Notes: a model not told the origin generated them from the sequence alone. DNA of 64,000 bases from Planctomycetota bacterium (GCA_016350165.1 CP066225.1:3162001-3226000); one strand, 5' to 3'; shown: positions 35,900 to 45,186, counted from the stretch's first letter. Program-made: numbers and translations.

Positions 35900-37558
35900 A
35901 TGCTGATTCTTGGACGCGAAGAAATGGAGAAAGTGATTGAGCCGGCGGCGGAGTGGGTTTATGGGGTGGATACGGTGCGGGTGCAGATTGGTCTTGAAGC
36001 GAAGGGGGGAGATGCGGGGGGATCGGGGGGATTGTATATTTTTGAAGAATGGGGAGCGGTGAATGTTTGGGCGCTTGGGGTGTATTATTGGCTGGAGATT
36101 GTGGGGGTTTTGTGTTTGGTGATGGTGGTGTGGGGACTTATTGGGATATGGCGAAGACGAAGAAAGCTTGCAGATGTGCAGGTGGGTGAGGCGTATTGTG
36201 GGAAGTGTGGTTATGGGCTGACGGGGTTGAGTAAGAAAGATGATGTTTGTCCTGAGTGCGGGTGTGAGGGAGCAGGTGAAGGGGGGAAGAGAAGAAAGGT
36301 GATGAGCAAGCGTGTGAAGGGTGGGGTGTGGTGGCGATGGTGGGTGGTGGGATGCGCGTTTGGTGTGGCGGTGTTGATGGGGGTGATGCGGTATGGTGCG
36401 GATGGGAAGTGGGAGTGGGTGGATCATGTGGCGAAGGTAATGGGAGCGGATACGGATAAGAAAATTTTGAACTTATATACAGGGGAGAATCATTGGATTC
36501 GGCAGATTGGTGCGAAGCGTTGGTTTGTATGGAAGAGTCGGTGGGGGCATCAAGTGCTTAGAGGGTTGGGGATGAATATTGCTTTATTGGGTGAGCATTC
36601 GAGGAAGGGGAGTAGTATTGTTCGGCTTGAAGTGAAGGTGGATGAGGGGGGAGAGGCGAAGATTGAGAGGGAGGTCATGAAGGAGCAAGGTGGGGTGGTG
36701 AAGTTTGAGTGTGTGGGTGATTGGTATATGCAGCCATATCGTGGTCGGTTGCCTCGGCCGATGATGTTTCGGGTTGGTGAGCGTTTGTGGTTTTATGAGG
36801 GAATGGGAATGGAGAGCAGAATTGTTTGTTTTATTGATGAAACGCGAGGGGAATTGTTTGGGGTAGGAGATACGTGGCAGTTTTTTACGCAGATGCGTGA
36901 ACAGATGGTTCGAACGGGGGAGATGTATGAATATGAGATGGGTGAAGGGAAGGTGTTGTTGCATCATCGGAATCGTGATTGGAATATGGATAAGCGAGAG
37001 AAGAAGGAAAACCATGTGTTTTATTTGCTTGATATGAGTGAGCGGAAGCTGAGTAGTTTGGATGGGGAGACGGTGCGGTTCGGTGGGCAGGGGGATTCGT
37101 GGGAGATGGCGAAGTTGATGCTGATGTGGTTTAAGGGGGAGCAGGTAGAGAAGAAAGTGCAGATGGAGCGAGAGGTGTTTTTTGAAATGTTGGGAGATGG
37201 ATGGATGGGATTGAGTCAGGCGGATGTTGGTGGTGGGAAATTGGAGTGTAAGGAGTTTAATCGGCCTACGACGACAGGGTCCGTGTATTCAGTGAGTGGG
37301 TTGCGATGGCCTATAGGCGAGAGTTTGTGGCTGAATAGTAAGGGAGAGGTTTATTTGACGGGGGATGTTGCGGAGCGAAACCAGATGACGCAGTTGGCTG
37401 TAGATGTTGAAGGATTGAGGGATGGGAAACTGGTTGATGGGAGGTGGTTATATCTTGTGAAGAAGCATAAGTCAGAGGAGGGGGTTATTTGGGGTGTGAG
37501 TGTGATTGATTTGAAAGGGGAGATGGGTGAGCAGGTGGAGGAGGGTGGGAGGAAGTGA
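35900..37558 (+). CDS. Zinc-ribbon two-TM membrane protein, paralogue 6 of 6
   Basis: 552 residues from the ATG at 35900 (MLILGREEMEKVIEPAAEWV), eight bases after GGAGG (35887-35891); earlier in-frame ATGs at 35879 and 35894 are too far from or too close to that site. AVNVWALGVYYWLEIVGVL at TM1, WRRRRKLADVQVGEAYC, ribbon C-G-K-C-x13-C-P-E-C, KRRKVMSKRVKGG, TM2 (VVGCAFGVAVLMGVMRY). The outer domain has IGAKRWFVWKSRWGHQV, YEMGEGKVLLHH, FYLLDMSERKLSSL, FEMLGDGWM and SKGEVYLTGDV. The closing VRVYD motif is replaced by VSVIDLKGE after an insertion. Last gene of the array; valS begins 280 bases later. Confidence 0.8.
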   Translation: MLILGREEMEKVIEPAAEWVYGVDTVRVQIGLEAKGGDAGGSGGLYIFEEWGAVNVWALGVYYWLEIVGVLCLVMVVWGLIGIWRRRRKLADVQVGEAYCGKCGYGLTGLSKKDDVCPECGCEGAGEGGKRRKVMSKRVKGGVWWRWWVVGCAFGVAVLMGVMRYGADGKWEWVDHVAKVMGADTDKKILNLYTGENHWIRQIGAKRWFVWKSRWGHQVLRGLGMNIALLGEHSRKGSSIVRLEVKVDEGGEAKIEREVMKEQGGVVKFECVGDWYMQPYRGRLPRPMMFRVGERLWFYEGMGMESRIVCFIDETRGELFGVGDTWQFFTQMREQMVRTGEMYEYEMGEGKVLLHHRNRDWNMDKREKKENHVFYLLDMSERKLSSLDGETVRFGGQGDSWEMAKLMLMWFKGEQVEKKVQMEREVFFEMLGDGWMGLSQADVGGGKLECKEFNRPTTTGSVYSVSGLRWPIGESLWLNSKGEVYLTGDVAERNQMTQLAVDVEGLRDGKLVDGRWLYLVKKHKSEEGVIWGVSVIDLKGEMGEQVEEGGRK

Positions 37559-37641
37559 TGGTGCGGAATTGTTATAATGTGGGGGTTATGATCAGAATGA
37601 TGATGGATAGTCATGTAGCGGTCGGCGTCGCCGTTGGTTGA

Positions 37642-37653
37642 GGGGCCGGCCCC
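37642..37653. repeat. 12-bp GC palindrome in the spacer before valS
   Basis: GGGGCCGGCCCC, followed by runs of C up to about 37670, in the 279-base spacer between the paralogue array and valS. Too GC-rich for its surroundings. No T run follows, so it is not a standard terminator; it may be a remnant of a dispersed repeat. Confidence 0.45.
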
Positions 37654-37837
37654 CAATCCCCCGCCCCCGGAAGTGGGCTATTGGTGTAAATAAAAGCTGT
37701 CTGGTTATTTGCTGGATAGCGAGTCGGCACGGTTCTCGTGTTGGGCTTAGAATAGTGAAAACAATTCAAAAATGAATGGGTGAGCTGCGAAGGTAGCTTG
37801 CTTGTAATCATAGATATATCAAAAGGTTAGGCTAAAA

Positions 37838-40800
37838 ATGTCTGAGAATCAGGATGTAACACAAGAAGAAGGTCGCGCTGAATTTGAGTTAGCGAGTCAG
37901 TATCGGCCTGAAGAGGTTGAGGGTTCAGTGATGGCGAAGTGGGATGCTGTGAAGGCATGGCACGCGGAGCCTGGGGATGAGGGTGAGGCGTATGGCGTGG
38001 TGATTCCGCCGCCGAATGTTACGGCTGCGCTGCACTTGGGTCATGCACTGAACAATACGCTGCAAGATGTGTTGGTGCGTTACAACCGGATGATGGGTAA
38101 GAATGCGATGTGGATGCCGGGCACGGACCATGCGGGGATCGCAACTCAGACGGTGGTTGAGAAACGTGTGATGGCTGAGGAAGGTAAGAAGCGAACTGAT
38201 TTTGAACGCGATGAGTTCGTGGGCAAGATTCAGGCTTGGAAGGATGAGTATGAGGGGGTGATCAGTGAGCAGTTGAAGGTGATGGGGAGTTCTTGCGACT
38301 GGGATCGTCAACGGTTTACGATGGACGAGCAATGCGCGAAGGCTGTGCGTGAAGCTTTTTATAAGCTTTTTAAGGATGACTTGATTTATCGCGGCAAGCG
38401 ATTGGTGAACTGGGACCCTGCGACGCAGACAGCGCTGGCGGATGATGAAGTTGAAATGAAAGATGTCGATGGGAACTTCTGGTACATGAAGTATCCTGTC
38501 GTGAAGCAGAATGAAAGTGATGAGTGGGAGGAGACGGGTGAGTTTGCAACGGTTGCGACGACGCGCCCTGAGACGATGTTGGGTGATACGGCTGTTGCGG
38601 TGAATCCGAAGGACGAGCCGCGTGCGAAGTTTATTGGTATGCACGTGAAGTTGCCGATTGTCGGGCGCATCATTCCGGTCGTTGGGGATGACTATGTTGT
38701 GATTCCTGATGCGGATAGTGATGACGCGAAGGCGAAGATGGCGAGCGGGTTCCTGAAGGTTACGCCGGCGCATGATACGAACGACTGGGAGATTGGGTTA
38801 AGACATGAACTTGCGGTGGTTAATGTGCTAGGACCTGATGGTGCGATCAGTAAAGATCATGGTTGGGAAGACTGGGATGAGTGTTCTATTCAAGAGTTAG
38901 ATCCTGTCTTGGGCCTTTCTCGTGAAGAAGCGCGTAAATGGATTGTGCGCTGGTTCAAAGAAAAAGAATTGATGGAAGACATCAAGCCTTATCGTCACGC
39001 GGTTGGTCATAGTTACCGATCGCATGTTGCGGTTGAGCCTTGGCTGAGTGACCAGTGGTACGTGAAGGTTGCGGATGATCGTTTGGCGGGTGCGGCGCTT
39101 CGTGCGATGGAAGGTGAACAGCGTCAGGAATTGGATGGTTGTGTATGGAAGAGTGGCGATTCGTTTGCTTGTAAGGATGGGCGCGCACCGCAGGGTGATT
39201 GGGAAGGTGGCTTGACGTTCTTCCCGAATCGTTATGCGAAAACTTTCCAGATGTGGCATGAGAATATCCGTGACTGGTGTATTTCACGTCAGTTGTGGTG
39301 GGGCCACCGTATTCCGGTTTGGTCATTTAAGAATGATGAGAAGATTGATTCACGCAGCGATGAGCAGTTGAAGCTGATGCTTGAAACGCTTGTTGGGATG
39401 CGTAATGAAGATCGTATTGCGTTGCAGCATAATCAGACTGAAATGAAGGGGCAGCAGCGTCAGGTTGATCTAAGCGCGAGTTATATTTGTGTGCGTAGCG
39501 AGGATGATGAGGCTGCGATGCAGTTGCTGGAAGACCTTGGTTTTGAGCAAGATCCTGATGTTTTGGATACTTGGTTTAGCTCGGCGCTTTGGCCGATGAG
39601 CACGATGGGTTGGGTGAATGATCGTGCGTTGGATGCTGCGAATGAAGTGTTGCAGAAGTGGAATCCGACGAGTGTTCTGAGTACGGCTAGAGAGATTATT
39701 ACGTTGTGGGTTAGCCGCATGGTGATGTTCAACGTCTATTTTATGAATAGGCTGCCGTTTAAACATGTGTTTATCCATGCGATGATCCAGGATGGTCATG
39801 GGCAGAAGATGAGTAAGTCGCTGGGTAACGGCGTTGATCCACTGGACATTATTCATAGTCACGGTGCGGATGCGATGCGTTTCACTTTGACGAGTATGAC
39901 GACACAGACTCAGGATGTGAGAATGCCGGTTGATATGGTTGATCCGCATACTGGAGAGACGTTTACGCCGAAGTACATCACGGCGAGTGGTGGTCATAAG
40001 GTTGCGGCTCCTGAACAAGAGTTCAAGGGCGGTAAGATGATTAGCTCATATGGTGTTGCTTCAGGTGTTGCGAAACCAAGTGAGGAAGCACCTGCTGCAC
40101 GTAATACAAGTGAGAAGTTTGATTACGGCCAACGGTTTGCGAATAAGCTTTGGAATGCGGTGCGATTCAGCTTGGGTAACTTGAGTGAAGGTGAACAGGT
40201 TGAAGGGCCTGTTGAGCCAATGGATGAGAAGTTAGGTTTGGCTGATCGTTGGATCATTGGCCGCTTGGCGAAGGTGATGGAAGCATCGAGCAAGGCTTTG
40301 AAAAACTATGAATTCAGCGTGTATACGCAGGATTTGTATGATTTCTTCTGGCGTGATCTTTGTGACTGGTACATTGAAGCTGTTAAGCCAACGATTAAAG
40401 ATAATGGTGCACAGAAACAGGTTTTGGCGACATGTATTGATGTGTCGTTGAGGTTGTTACACCCATCAATGCCGTTTGTTACTGAGAAGCTTTGGGAAGC
40501 GTTGAATGTGACGATGCCTAAGCGCGGGATAGTCGGTATTGATGCTAAAGGTAATGAGTTGTTGATGAAGGCAGCTTGGCCGAAGGTTAATGTGCTGCAT
40601 GTTGATGAACATGCTGGTGAGATCTTCGATAAGATGCAAACAGTGATCGGCGCGATTCGTGAAGTGAGAACAACTTACAAGGTTGCACCGAGACAGGAAG
40701 TCGAGGTTTCTGTTAAGGGGCCGAAGCATAGCATTGAGCGTGTGTTGGTTGATGGTGGATTTGCTGAGGCGCTAGCTAACATGAAGTTAGTTGCGTTTGG

Positions 40801-41074
40801 TGATGATGTTGAAAAACCAGCAGATGCTGCATCGGCGACGATGGGCGAGTTTGAAATTTATGTTCATGGATTGATTGATGCAGAGCTTGAGCGTGAGCGT
40901 CTTGAAAAGCGTAAGGGTGATCTTGAGAAGAGTGTAGGTGCTCTTAATGGTAGATTGTCGAACAGTAATTATGTCGACAAGGCACCGGCTCATCTAGTGC
41001 AGCAGACGCGTGATCAGCTTGCGGATGCTGAGAAAGAATTGGCGAATATTGTGAGCCAACTTGAAGCACTTTGA
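37838..41074 (+). CDS. valS: Valyl-tRNA synthetase
   Basis: 1078-residue class I synthetase charging tRNA-Val. PPPNVTAALHLGHALNNTLQ carries the HIGH-type motif HLGH at about residues 65-68. MPGTDHAGIATQ follows, the editing-domain motif TTRPETMLGDTAVAVNP is near 245, and KMSKS (GQKMSKSLGNGVDP) is near 655. The C-terminal coiled coil (about 1010-1078, ERERLEKRKGDLEK type) is typical of ValRS. Two inserts (about 515-560 and 700-765) make it longer than the usual 880-950 residues. It is a core gene inside the G-rich strand block and shares its composition, which argues that the block is native chromosome rather than a pure foreign island. A terminator follows. Confidence 0.97.
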   Translation: MSENQDVTQEEGRAEFELASQYRPEEVEGSVMAKWDAVKAWHAEPGDEGEAYGVVIPPPNVTAALHLGHALNNTLQDVLVRYNRMMGKNAMWMPGTDHAGIATQTVVEKRVMAEEGKKRTDFERDEFVGKIQAWKDEYEGVISEQLKVMGSSCDWDRQRFTMDEQCAKAVREAFYKLFKDDLIYRGKRLVNWDPATQTALADDEVEMKDVDGNFWYMKYPVVKQNESDEWEETGEFATVATTRPETMLGDTAVAVNPKDEPRAKFIGMHVKLPIVGRIIPVVGDDYVVIPDADSDDAKAKMASGFLKVTPAHDTNDWEIGLRHELAVVNVLGPDGAISKDHGWEDWDECSIQELDPVLGLSREEARKWIVRWFKEKELMEDIKPYRHAVGHSYRSHVAVEPWLSDQWYVKVADDRLAGAALRAMEGEQRQELDGCVWKSGDSFACKDGRAPQGDWEGGLTFFPNRYAKTFQMWHENIRDWCISRQLWWGHRIPVWSFKNDEKIDSRSDEQLKLMLETLVGMRNEDRIALQHNQTEMKGQQRQVDLSASYICVRSEDDEAAMQLLEDLGFEQDPDVLDTWFSSALWPMSTMGWVNDRALDAANEVLQKWNPTSVLSTAREIITLWVSRMVMFNVYFMNRLPFKHVFIHAMIQDGHGQKMSKSLGNGVDPLDIIHSHGADAMRFTLTSMTTQTQDVRMPVDMVDPHTGETFTPKYITASGGHKVAAPEQEFKGGKMISSYGVASGVAKPSEEAPAARNTSEKFDYGQRFANKLWNAVRFSLGNLSEGEQVEGPVEPMDEKLGLADRWIIGRLAKVMEASSKALKNYEFSVYTQDLYDFFWRDLCDWYIEAVKPTIKDNGAQKQVLATCIDVSLRLLHPSMPFVTEKLWEALNVTMPKRGIVGIDAKGNELLMKAAWPKVNVLHVDEHAGEIFDKMQTVIGAIREVRTTYKVAPRQEVEVSVKGPKHSIERVLVDGGFAEALANMKLVAFGDDVEKPADAASATMGEFEIYVHGLIDAELERERLEKRKGDLEKSVGALNGRLSNSNYVDKAPAHLVQQTRDQLADAEKELANIVSQLEAL

Positions 41075-41100
41075 TACTGACTAAATATGTTTAAATGTAT

Positions 41101-41131
41101 AACCTGTCAGATTTGTCTGGCAGGTTTTTTT
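41101..41131 (+). terminator. Rho-independent terminator of valS
   Basis: AACCTGTCAGA ... TCTGGCAGGTT (41101-41126) followed by a T run to 41131. Confidence 0.9.
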
Positions 41132-41356
41132 ATGGATTGAGGGAAGCGATAGAGATTAGAAGGTGGTTGTGGGTTTGCTGGAGTGAGATAATGTGCTGAT
41201 TATTTGCGTTGTTAAGGGTGAAAAATGGGGATTTATATGACTGAGTTTGATTTTCTTGGGTAGACGGTTGGTTAGTATTTATGTTTTGAGGCCTGCTGGT
41301 TATGATGGTGGCGAAGAAGGGCGGACTGGTGGCGAATCGGTAATGGAGACATGGGC

Positions 41357-42226
41357 ATGAAGCTGATAGCGATAGCGGGGTTATTGTTGGCATTGTGTGT
41401 TAACGCAGCGTTTGGTGCGGATACGCATGGGACGAAGTCAGAGCATGCTGGTGGTGTGTGGTATGATCTGTCGTTTGGTCGTTTGTATGTGCCTGAGCAT
41501 ATGAAAGCTGTGGATGGGAAGATTGATTTACTTGTGCATTTTCATGGTGCACCGAGTTATATGATTGAAACGATTGAGGAGAAGGGGATCAATGTTAGTG
41601 TGTTGGCAGTGAGCTTGAATGGTTTGAGTAGTGTTTATACTCGGCCGTTTGAGAAGGAGAAAGATCTGTTTGAACGGATGCTGCTTGAAGCACTGATGTG
41701 TATCCATGAGATAGATCGTTATCCGGAAGATTTGAAGCTTGGGAAGATTGGAGTGTCTTCGTTTAGTGCGGGGTTTGGCGCGGTCAGAGAAATTCTAAAA
41801 GATAACCGTTACTTTGATCAGATCAATGCGCTGTTGATGGCAGACTCTTTGTATGCAGGTTATGTGAAGGTTGATGGGAAGAATAAACCTGTGCCTAAGC
41901 AGATGCGTGATTTTAAACGCTTTGCAAAACAGGCGGCAGCTGAAAAAAAGTTGATGCTGATTACACATAGTAATGTGGTGCCTGGTAGTTATGCAGGTAC
42001 GCAAGAGACGGCAGATGATTTGATGGATGCTGTTGGTGTAAGACGTAAAGAAATTAAACGCGCTTTAGCTGAAAATTTTGAGCAAAGTAGTGGTGCGAGT
42101 AAGGGTAAGTTTGAAGTGATAGGTTGCGATGGTGGTGATGAAGAAGCGCATATGGTGCACTTGCGAAAGATAGGTGTTTTTGTCGAGATGATGGGTTTTG
42201 GGCGTGTTGATGTAGAGCGTGAGTAG
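41357..42226 (+). CDS. Secreted alpha/beta-hydrolase-like protein
   Basis: 289 residues. The start at 41357 is favoured over 41351 because GGAG (41345-41348) is eight bases ahead. A signal peptide (about 1-21, ending AAFGA) is followed by a hydrolase-like core: DLLVHFHGAP (oxyanion-type HFHG, near 55), VSSFSAGFG with a probable nucleophile Ser (S-x-S-x-G, near 137), LLMADSLYAGY, LMLITHSNVVPGSY and a late His in DEEAHMVHL. This matches no family I can name; an esterase or deacetylase acting on polysaccharide in the periplasm fits the neighbours (CBM9-like lipoprotein, CE7 esterase). The catalytic triad is inference. Confidence 0.72.
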   Translation: MKLIAIAGLLLALCVNAAFGADTHGTKSEHAGGVWYDLSFGRLYVPEHMKAVDGKIDLLVHFHGAPSYMIETIEEKGINVSVLAVSLNGLSSVYTRPFEKEKDLFERMLLEALMCIHEIDRYPEDLKLGKIGVSSFSAGFGAVREILKDNRYFDQINALLMADSLYAGYVKVDGKNKPVPKQMRDFKRFAKQAAAEKKLMLITHSNVVPGSYAGTQETADDLMDAVGVRRKEIKRALAENFEQSSGASKGKFEVIGCDGGDEEAHMVHLRKIGVFVEMMGFGRVDVERE

Positions 42227-42343
42227 GCATCAAGGTTGATAAAATTATTCCCTGTTTGCATAGGCTACGGTATGATGCGATCGTAAATAATGATTGTAAT
42301 TTGTACTGGTTGATAAGCATTTTCTTTAGCAAGCAAGGGTGTC

Positions 42344-43165
42344 ATGATGAAGAAAAAAGTAATGGTTATTTCAAGTGTGTTGTTGTGCGCGCTGTTAGGT
42401 GGGTGCATTAGTCAGGTGGAGAGTGGGGCTAATAAAGAGTTGGAGATTAGGGAAGGTGTGACGGCTACATATCGCGGGGGGATTGTTGTGGATGGTGTGT
42501 TTGATGAATGGGAAGATGTGAAGTGGCGATGGGTGGATCGTGAGAGTGGTGTGCTGGATATTGGGACGAAGCCGTTGGCGGAGCATGGTAAGGATTTGTG
42601 GTTTGGCTTTGCATTGCAATGTGATGATGATGCGTTGTATGTTGCTGTGCTTTGTTATGACGATGCGTTGAGTACGGATAGCTGTGAGCCGGGGAGTGTG
42701 ACGGGGCCAACATGGGCAGATGATACGCTTGAATTGTTTATAGATGGTGATCATAACAAAGCGATTGATTCGCGATCGAAAGAGCGAGATGAGTTGCGGT
42801 ATGGTGGTGAGTTTGCACTGGTTGCGAATGGCGCTGCGTGCAGTGATTATTCGGGGTATCCAAAGACGTTTGGGTTGGATGGGTATTGGAGTGGCGCGAC
42901 GAAGGTGATGGGTAATGATATGGATGGTTATTTGGTGAGGTATGAGGTGAGATTGCCTTGGTCGGTGATGGGCGGTGAAGTTGGGCCTAATAGTATGATA
43001 GGGTTTAATATTTCGTTGCAGGATGATGATGATGGTAAGGGCAGGGAGAGCGCATTGTATTGGAAGGGTTCGGAGAAATGGCCGTTCAGGAACGAGTCGA
43101 AGTTTGGTGATGTGTATCTGCAGCCTAAGCCGAGTGAGTGTTCTGTGTTAGGTAATTGTAAATGA
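42344..43165 (+). CDS. Lipoprotein with CBM9-like carbohydrate-binding domain
   Basis: 273 residues. Signal peptide with lipobox LLGGC (Cys at about 21), so anchored in a membrane. The rest looks like one CBM9/DOMON-type beta-sandwich: VVDGVFDEWEDVKWRW, DALYVAVLCYDDA, TWADDTLELFIDGDH, YLVRYEVRLPWSVM, IGFNISLQDDD. The D-G-x-x-D-E-W opening and D-D-x-L-E-L-F-x-D strand are typical. It probably binds sugar chains at the cell surface for the neighbouring esterase and glycosidase genes. AAGGG precedes the ATG pair at 42344. Its 3' end overlaps the convergent esterase gene by 41 bases, and its terminator lies inside that gene. Confidence 0.8.
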   Translation: MMKKKVMVISSVLLCALLGGCISQVESGANKELEIREGVTATYRGGIVVDGVFDEWEDVKWRWVDRESGVLDIGTKPLAEHGKDLWFGFALQCDDDALYVAVLCYDDALSTDSCEPGSVTGPTWADDTLELFIDGDHNKAIDSRSKERDELRYGGEFALVANGAACSDYSGYPKTFGLDGYWSGATKVMGNDMDGYLVRYEVRLPWSVMGGEVGPNSMIGFNISLQDDDDGKGRESALYWKGSEKWPFRNESKFGDVYLQPKPSECSVLGNCK

Positions 43166-44102
43166 ACTGATTTTCACTTGCGTAGAATGAATCGTAATCT
43201 TTTTTGATACCGCGGTAAATGAAATGGCCAGCCTGTATGGTGGCCAATTTTTTTTGTGATGTGTTGGCGTTATAGACTGAGAATTGTCCGGGGGGAGGGA
43301 CGGCAGGGTCGAAGTGAGCACAGGTGTAATGTGTCGGAATGGACATGAATTGTGCAGCGGATGCGGCGTCGTAAAATTCTAAAACATCTTTAATGACAGG
43401 GTTTTTCTCGTAGGTTTGGCGAACGGATTCACCGGAGCCGATGCATGGTATTGTTAGGCGGAGTGGATGGTTGCCGAAGCTTGGGACGGTAATACAAGCT
43501 GCGATAAAACGGTTGTCCCATGGTAAGGCAAGAACGCCCATGCCACCACCAAAGCTGCCGCCGTGATAGATGAGTTGTGAAGATGTTTTGGGTGCAAGTT
43601 GATTGAGTGCGGATGCGGCAGCCCAAATATCGGCGACACAATAGCGATGGAGATATTGATCTCGATCGGTGATGTTATGAATAACGTGTTGTGTACTGTC
43701 GTTATAGGGGAGGTCAGATTGCTTGGAGCGATCGAAACCACGTGAGCAGTAGAAGAGGTAGTTGGCTGGGAAGTTGAATGGGATGCTGTCGATAAGCTGA
43801 CGGCCACCATAGCCATGACTGACGACGATGTTTGCGATAGGGGGTTGCTTTATGGGAGTTATGAACCAACCGCCTAACTGTGTGTTAGGCCAGGCGGTAA
43901 AAGTGATGTCGTGGACGTCGTAATTTTTGATTTTGGTATGGGATGGTGTGAGTTGAGGTGATGATGGAATTTGCGAAGCTTGCGCATGGGTGTCTTGCCA
44001 GAACCGTGCGAATTCTGGATGCGGTGTTGGTGGTTTGATGAGTAGGAGTTTTTCTGGAGAGTAGCCGTAGGTTGGGTCGAATGGGTAGTCGTGCTTGAAC
44101 AA
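43125..44102 (-). CDS. Acetyl xylan esterase / cephalosporin C deacetylase family (CE7, AXE1)
   Basis: 325-residue alpha/beta hydrolase without a signal peptide, so cytoplasmic. CE7 features: FWQDTHAQ near the N-terminus, VVSHGYGGR oxyanion region, RGFDRSKQSD, GGSFGGGMG with the nucleophile Ser (about residue 185), a late Asp in HFDPAVPPPGQ and His in QAGHF. These enzymes remove acetyl groups from short xylo-oligosaccharides or related sugars. The start is TTG at 44102, seven bases after AGGA, which overlaps the stop codon of the LacI gene nine bases upstream, so translation is probably coupled to the regulator. The last 41 bases overlap the convergent CBM9-like gene. Confidence 0.87.
   Translation of the reverse strand: MFKHDYPFDPTYGYSPEKLLLIKPPTPHPEFARFWQDTHAQASQIPSSPQLTPSHTKIKNYDVHDITFTAWPNTQLGGWFITPIKQPPIANIVVSHGYGGRQLIDSIPFNFPANYLFYCSRGFDRSKQSDLPYNDSTQHVIHNITDRDQYLHRYCVADIWAAASALNQLAPKTSSQLIYHGGSFGGGMGVLALPWDNRFIAACITVPSFGNHPLRLTIPCIGSGESVRQTYEKNPVIKDVLEFYDAASAAQFMSIPTHYTCAHFDPAVPPPGQFSVYNANTSQKKLATIQAGHFIYRGIKKDYDSFYASENQFIYNYLTQNTHSA
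43222..43255 (+). terminator. Terminator of the CBM9-like gene, antisense inside the esterase gene
   Basis: AAATGGCCA (43222-43230) and TGGCCAATTT (43241-43250) pair around a ten-base loop and run into eight T residues (43248-43255). It lies within the C-terminal coding part of the minus-strand esterase gene. Confidence 0.75.
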
Positions 44103-44111
44103 AATATTGTC

Positions 44112-45086
44112 CTAAATATGTGTGACTGATTCACGTTCGACGAGTTGGTTGTCGATCATAATGTGTTGTGGTTTTGAGCTGTTTTTGTCGATCTGTTCAC
44201 GCAATAGGTTGAGTGTTTCTGAGGCAAGATTGTTGAGTGGTTGTGCGAGTGAAGTCATTGGTGGTTGCACGAACTGAGAAACCTTTGGTGATTCGAGGCC
44301 AACGACAGAGATGTTCTGTGGAATCTTTGTGTTGAGTACTGAGTTGAGTACGTAGATCGCTTCGATTGTTAGGTCTTCACCAGCGAGGAAAATGGCTGTT
44401 GGTTTTTGTGTGAGCAAGCGTTTGAGTGCGCCGTATACAGGTTGGTGTTCTGTGAAGCCAATGTGAAGGTTAGACGATTTGATTTTGTTTTTTGCGAGAA
44501 TGTTTTCAAAACCTGCGATACGTTGTTTTGCACCCCAGTCTTGTTCTTCGCCGAGGAAGGCGATGTTTTCGTGGCCGTGCTTTATGAGATATTCAGCAAC
44601 CATTTCACCGCCTTGTTTGTGATCGGTTGCAACGGTGGATAGGCCGGGGAAGTTGGGGCGGTTGATGAGAATGATGGGAACATTTTTGAGAGATTGAAGT
44701 TTTGAGATTGAGGTTGGGTCCCAAGTGAGTGCGATGACGCCATCGATGAAACGTGTGCCTAGCTGGTCGAGGTTATCTTCTGTGTAGACTTCGACTGACA
44801 TGTCGTATGCGGCGAGTTCGCAGATGAGGTGTGTGACGATGGAGGTGACGAAGCCACCGAAGCTTGCGTATCGCATGCGGTCGATGACGAGTGCAACGGT
44901 TTGCTGTCTGACGGCTGCTCGTGGCCTGAAACCAGCTGCTCGTGCTGCTGCAAGAACACGCTGTCTGGTTTCGGTGCTAATGCGACCTCTTTGATTGAGA
45001 ACACGACTAATGGTGCTCGTGGAGAGACCTGTTTGCTTAGCGAGGTCGTAGATGGAACCGCATTCTTGTGATTTTTTTGTAGCCAT
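44112..45086 (-). CDS. LacI family transcriptional regulator
   Basis: 324 residues. N-terminal LacI helix-turn-helix IYDLAKQTGLSTSTISRVLN (about 12-31) with the hinge helix RVLAAARAAGFRPR. The sugar-binding domain resembles periplasmic binding proteins: VALVIDR, DGVIALTWDP, ILINRPNFP, HENIAFLGEEQDW, ISVVGLES and the closing TSLAQPLNNLASETLNLL. It is probably a repressor of the surrounding polysaccharide genes. An 11-bp site, GCAAAAGTTGC, lies 100 bases upstream of its start and recurs before the rhamnosidase gene and the large secreted gene, which suggests self-regulation and a small regulon. It forms an operon with the downstream CE7 esterase gene. The inducer is unknown; rhamnose-containing oligosaccharide is a guess. 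Confidence 0.92.
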   Translation of the reverse strand: MATKKSQECGSIYDLAKQTGLSTSTISRVLNQRGRISTETRQRVLAAARAAGFRPRAAVRQQTVALVIDRMRYASFGGFVTSIVTHLICELAAYDMSVEVYTEDNLDQLGTRFIDGVIALTWDPTSISKLQSLKNVPIILINRPNFPGLSTVATDHKQGGEMVAEYLIKHGHENIAFLGEEQDWGAKQRIAGFENILAKNKIKSSNLHIGFTEHQPVYGALKRLLTQKPTAIFLAGEDLTIEAIYVLNSVLNTKIPQNISVVGLESPKVSQFVQPPMTSLAQPLNNLASETLNLLREQIDKNSSKPQHIMIDNQLVERESVTHI

Positions 45087-45186
45087 GATAAAGCAGCCCG
45101 TTTTACGCGTTCATGTCGTCAGGCATGATATCGATGAGTGAATAAAACTTAACAATAATCAAGATTAGGGGTTAACGCAATACGAT

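Noticed and set aside
37925-38773. 282-codon minus-strand frame inside valS
   Set aside because: Complement of intact valS coding sequence; Arg/His/Leu-rich composition artefact.
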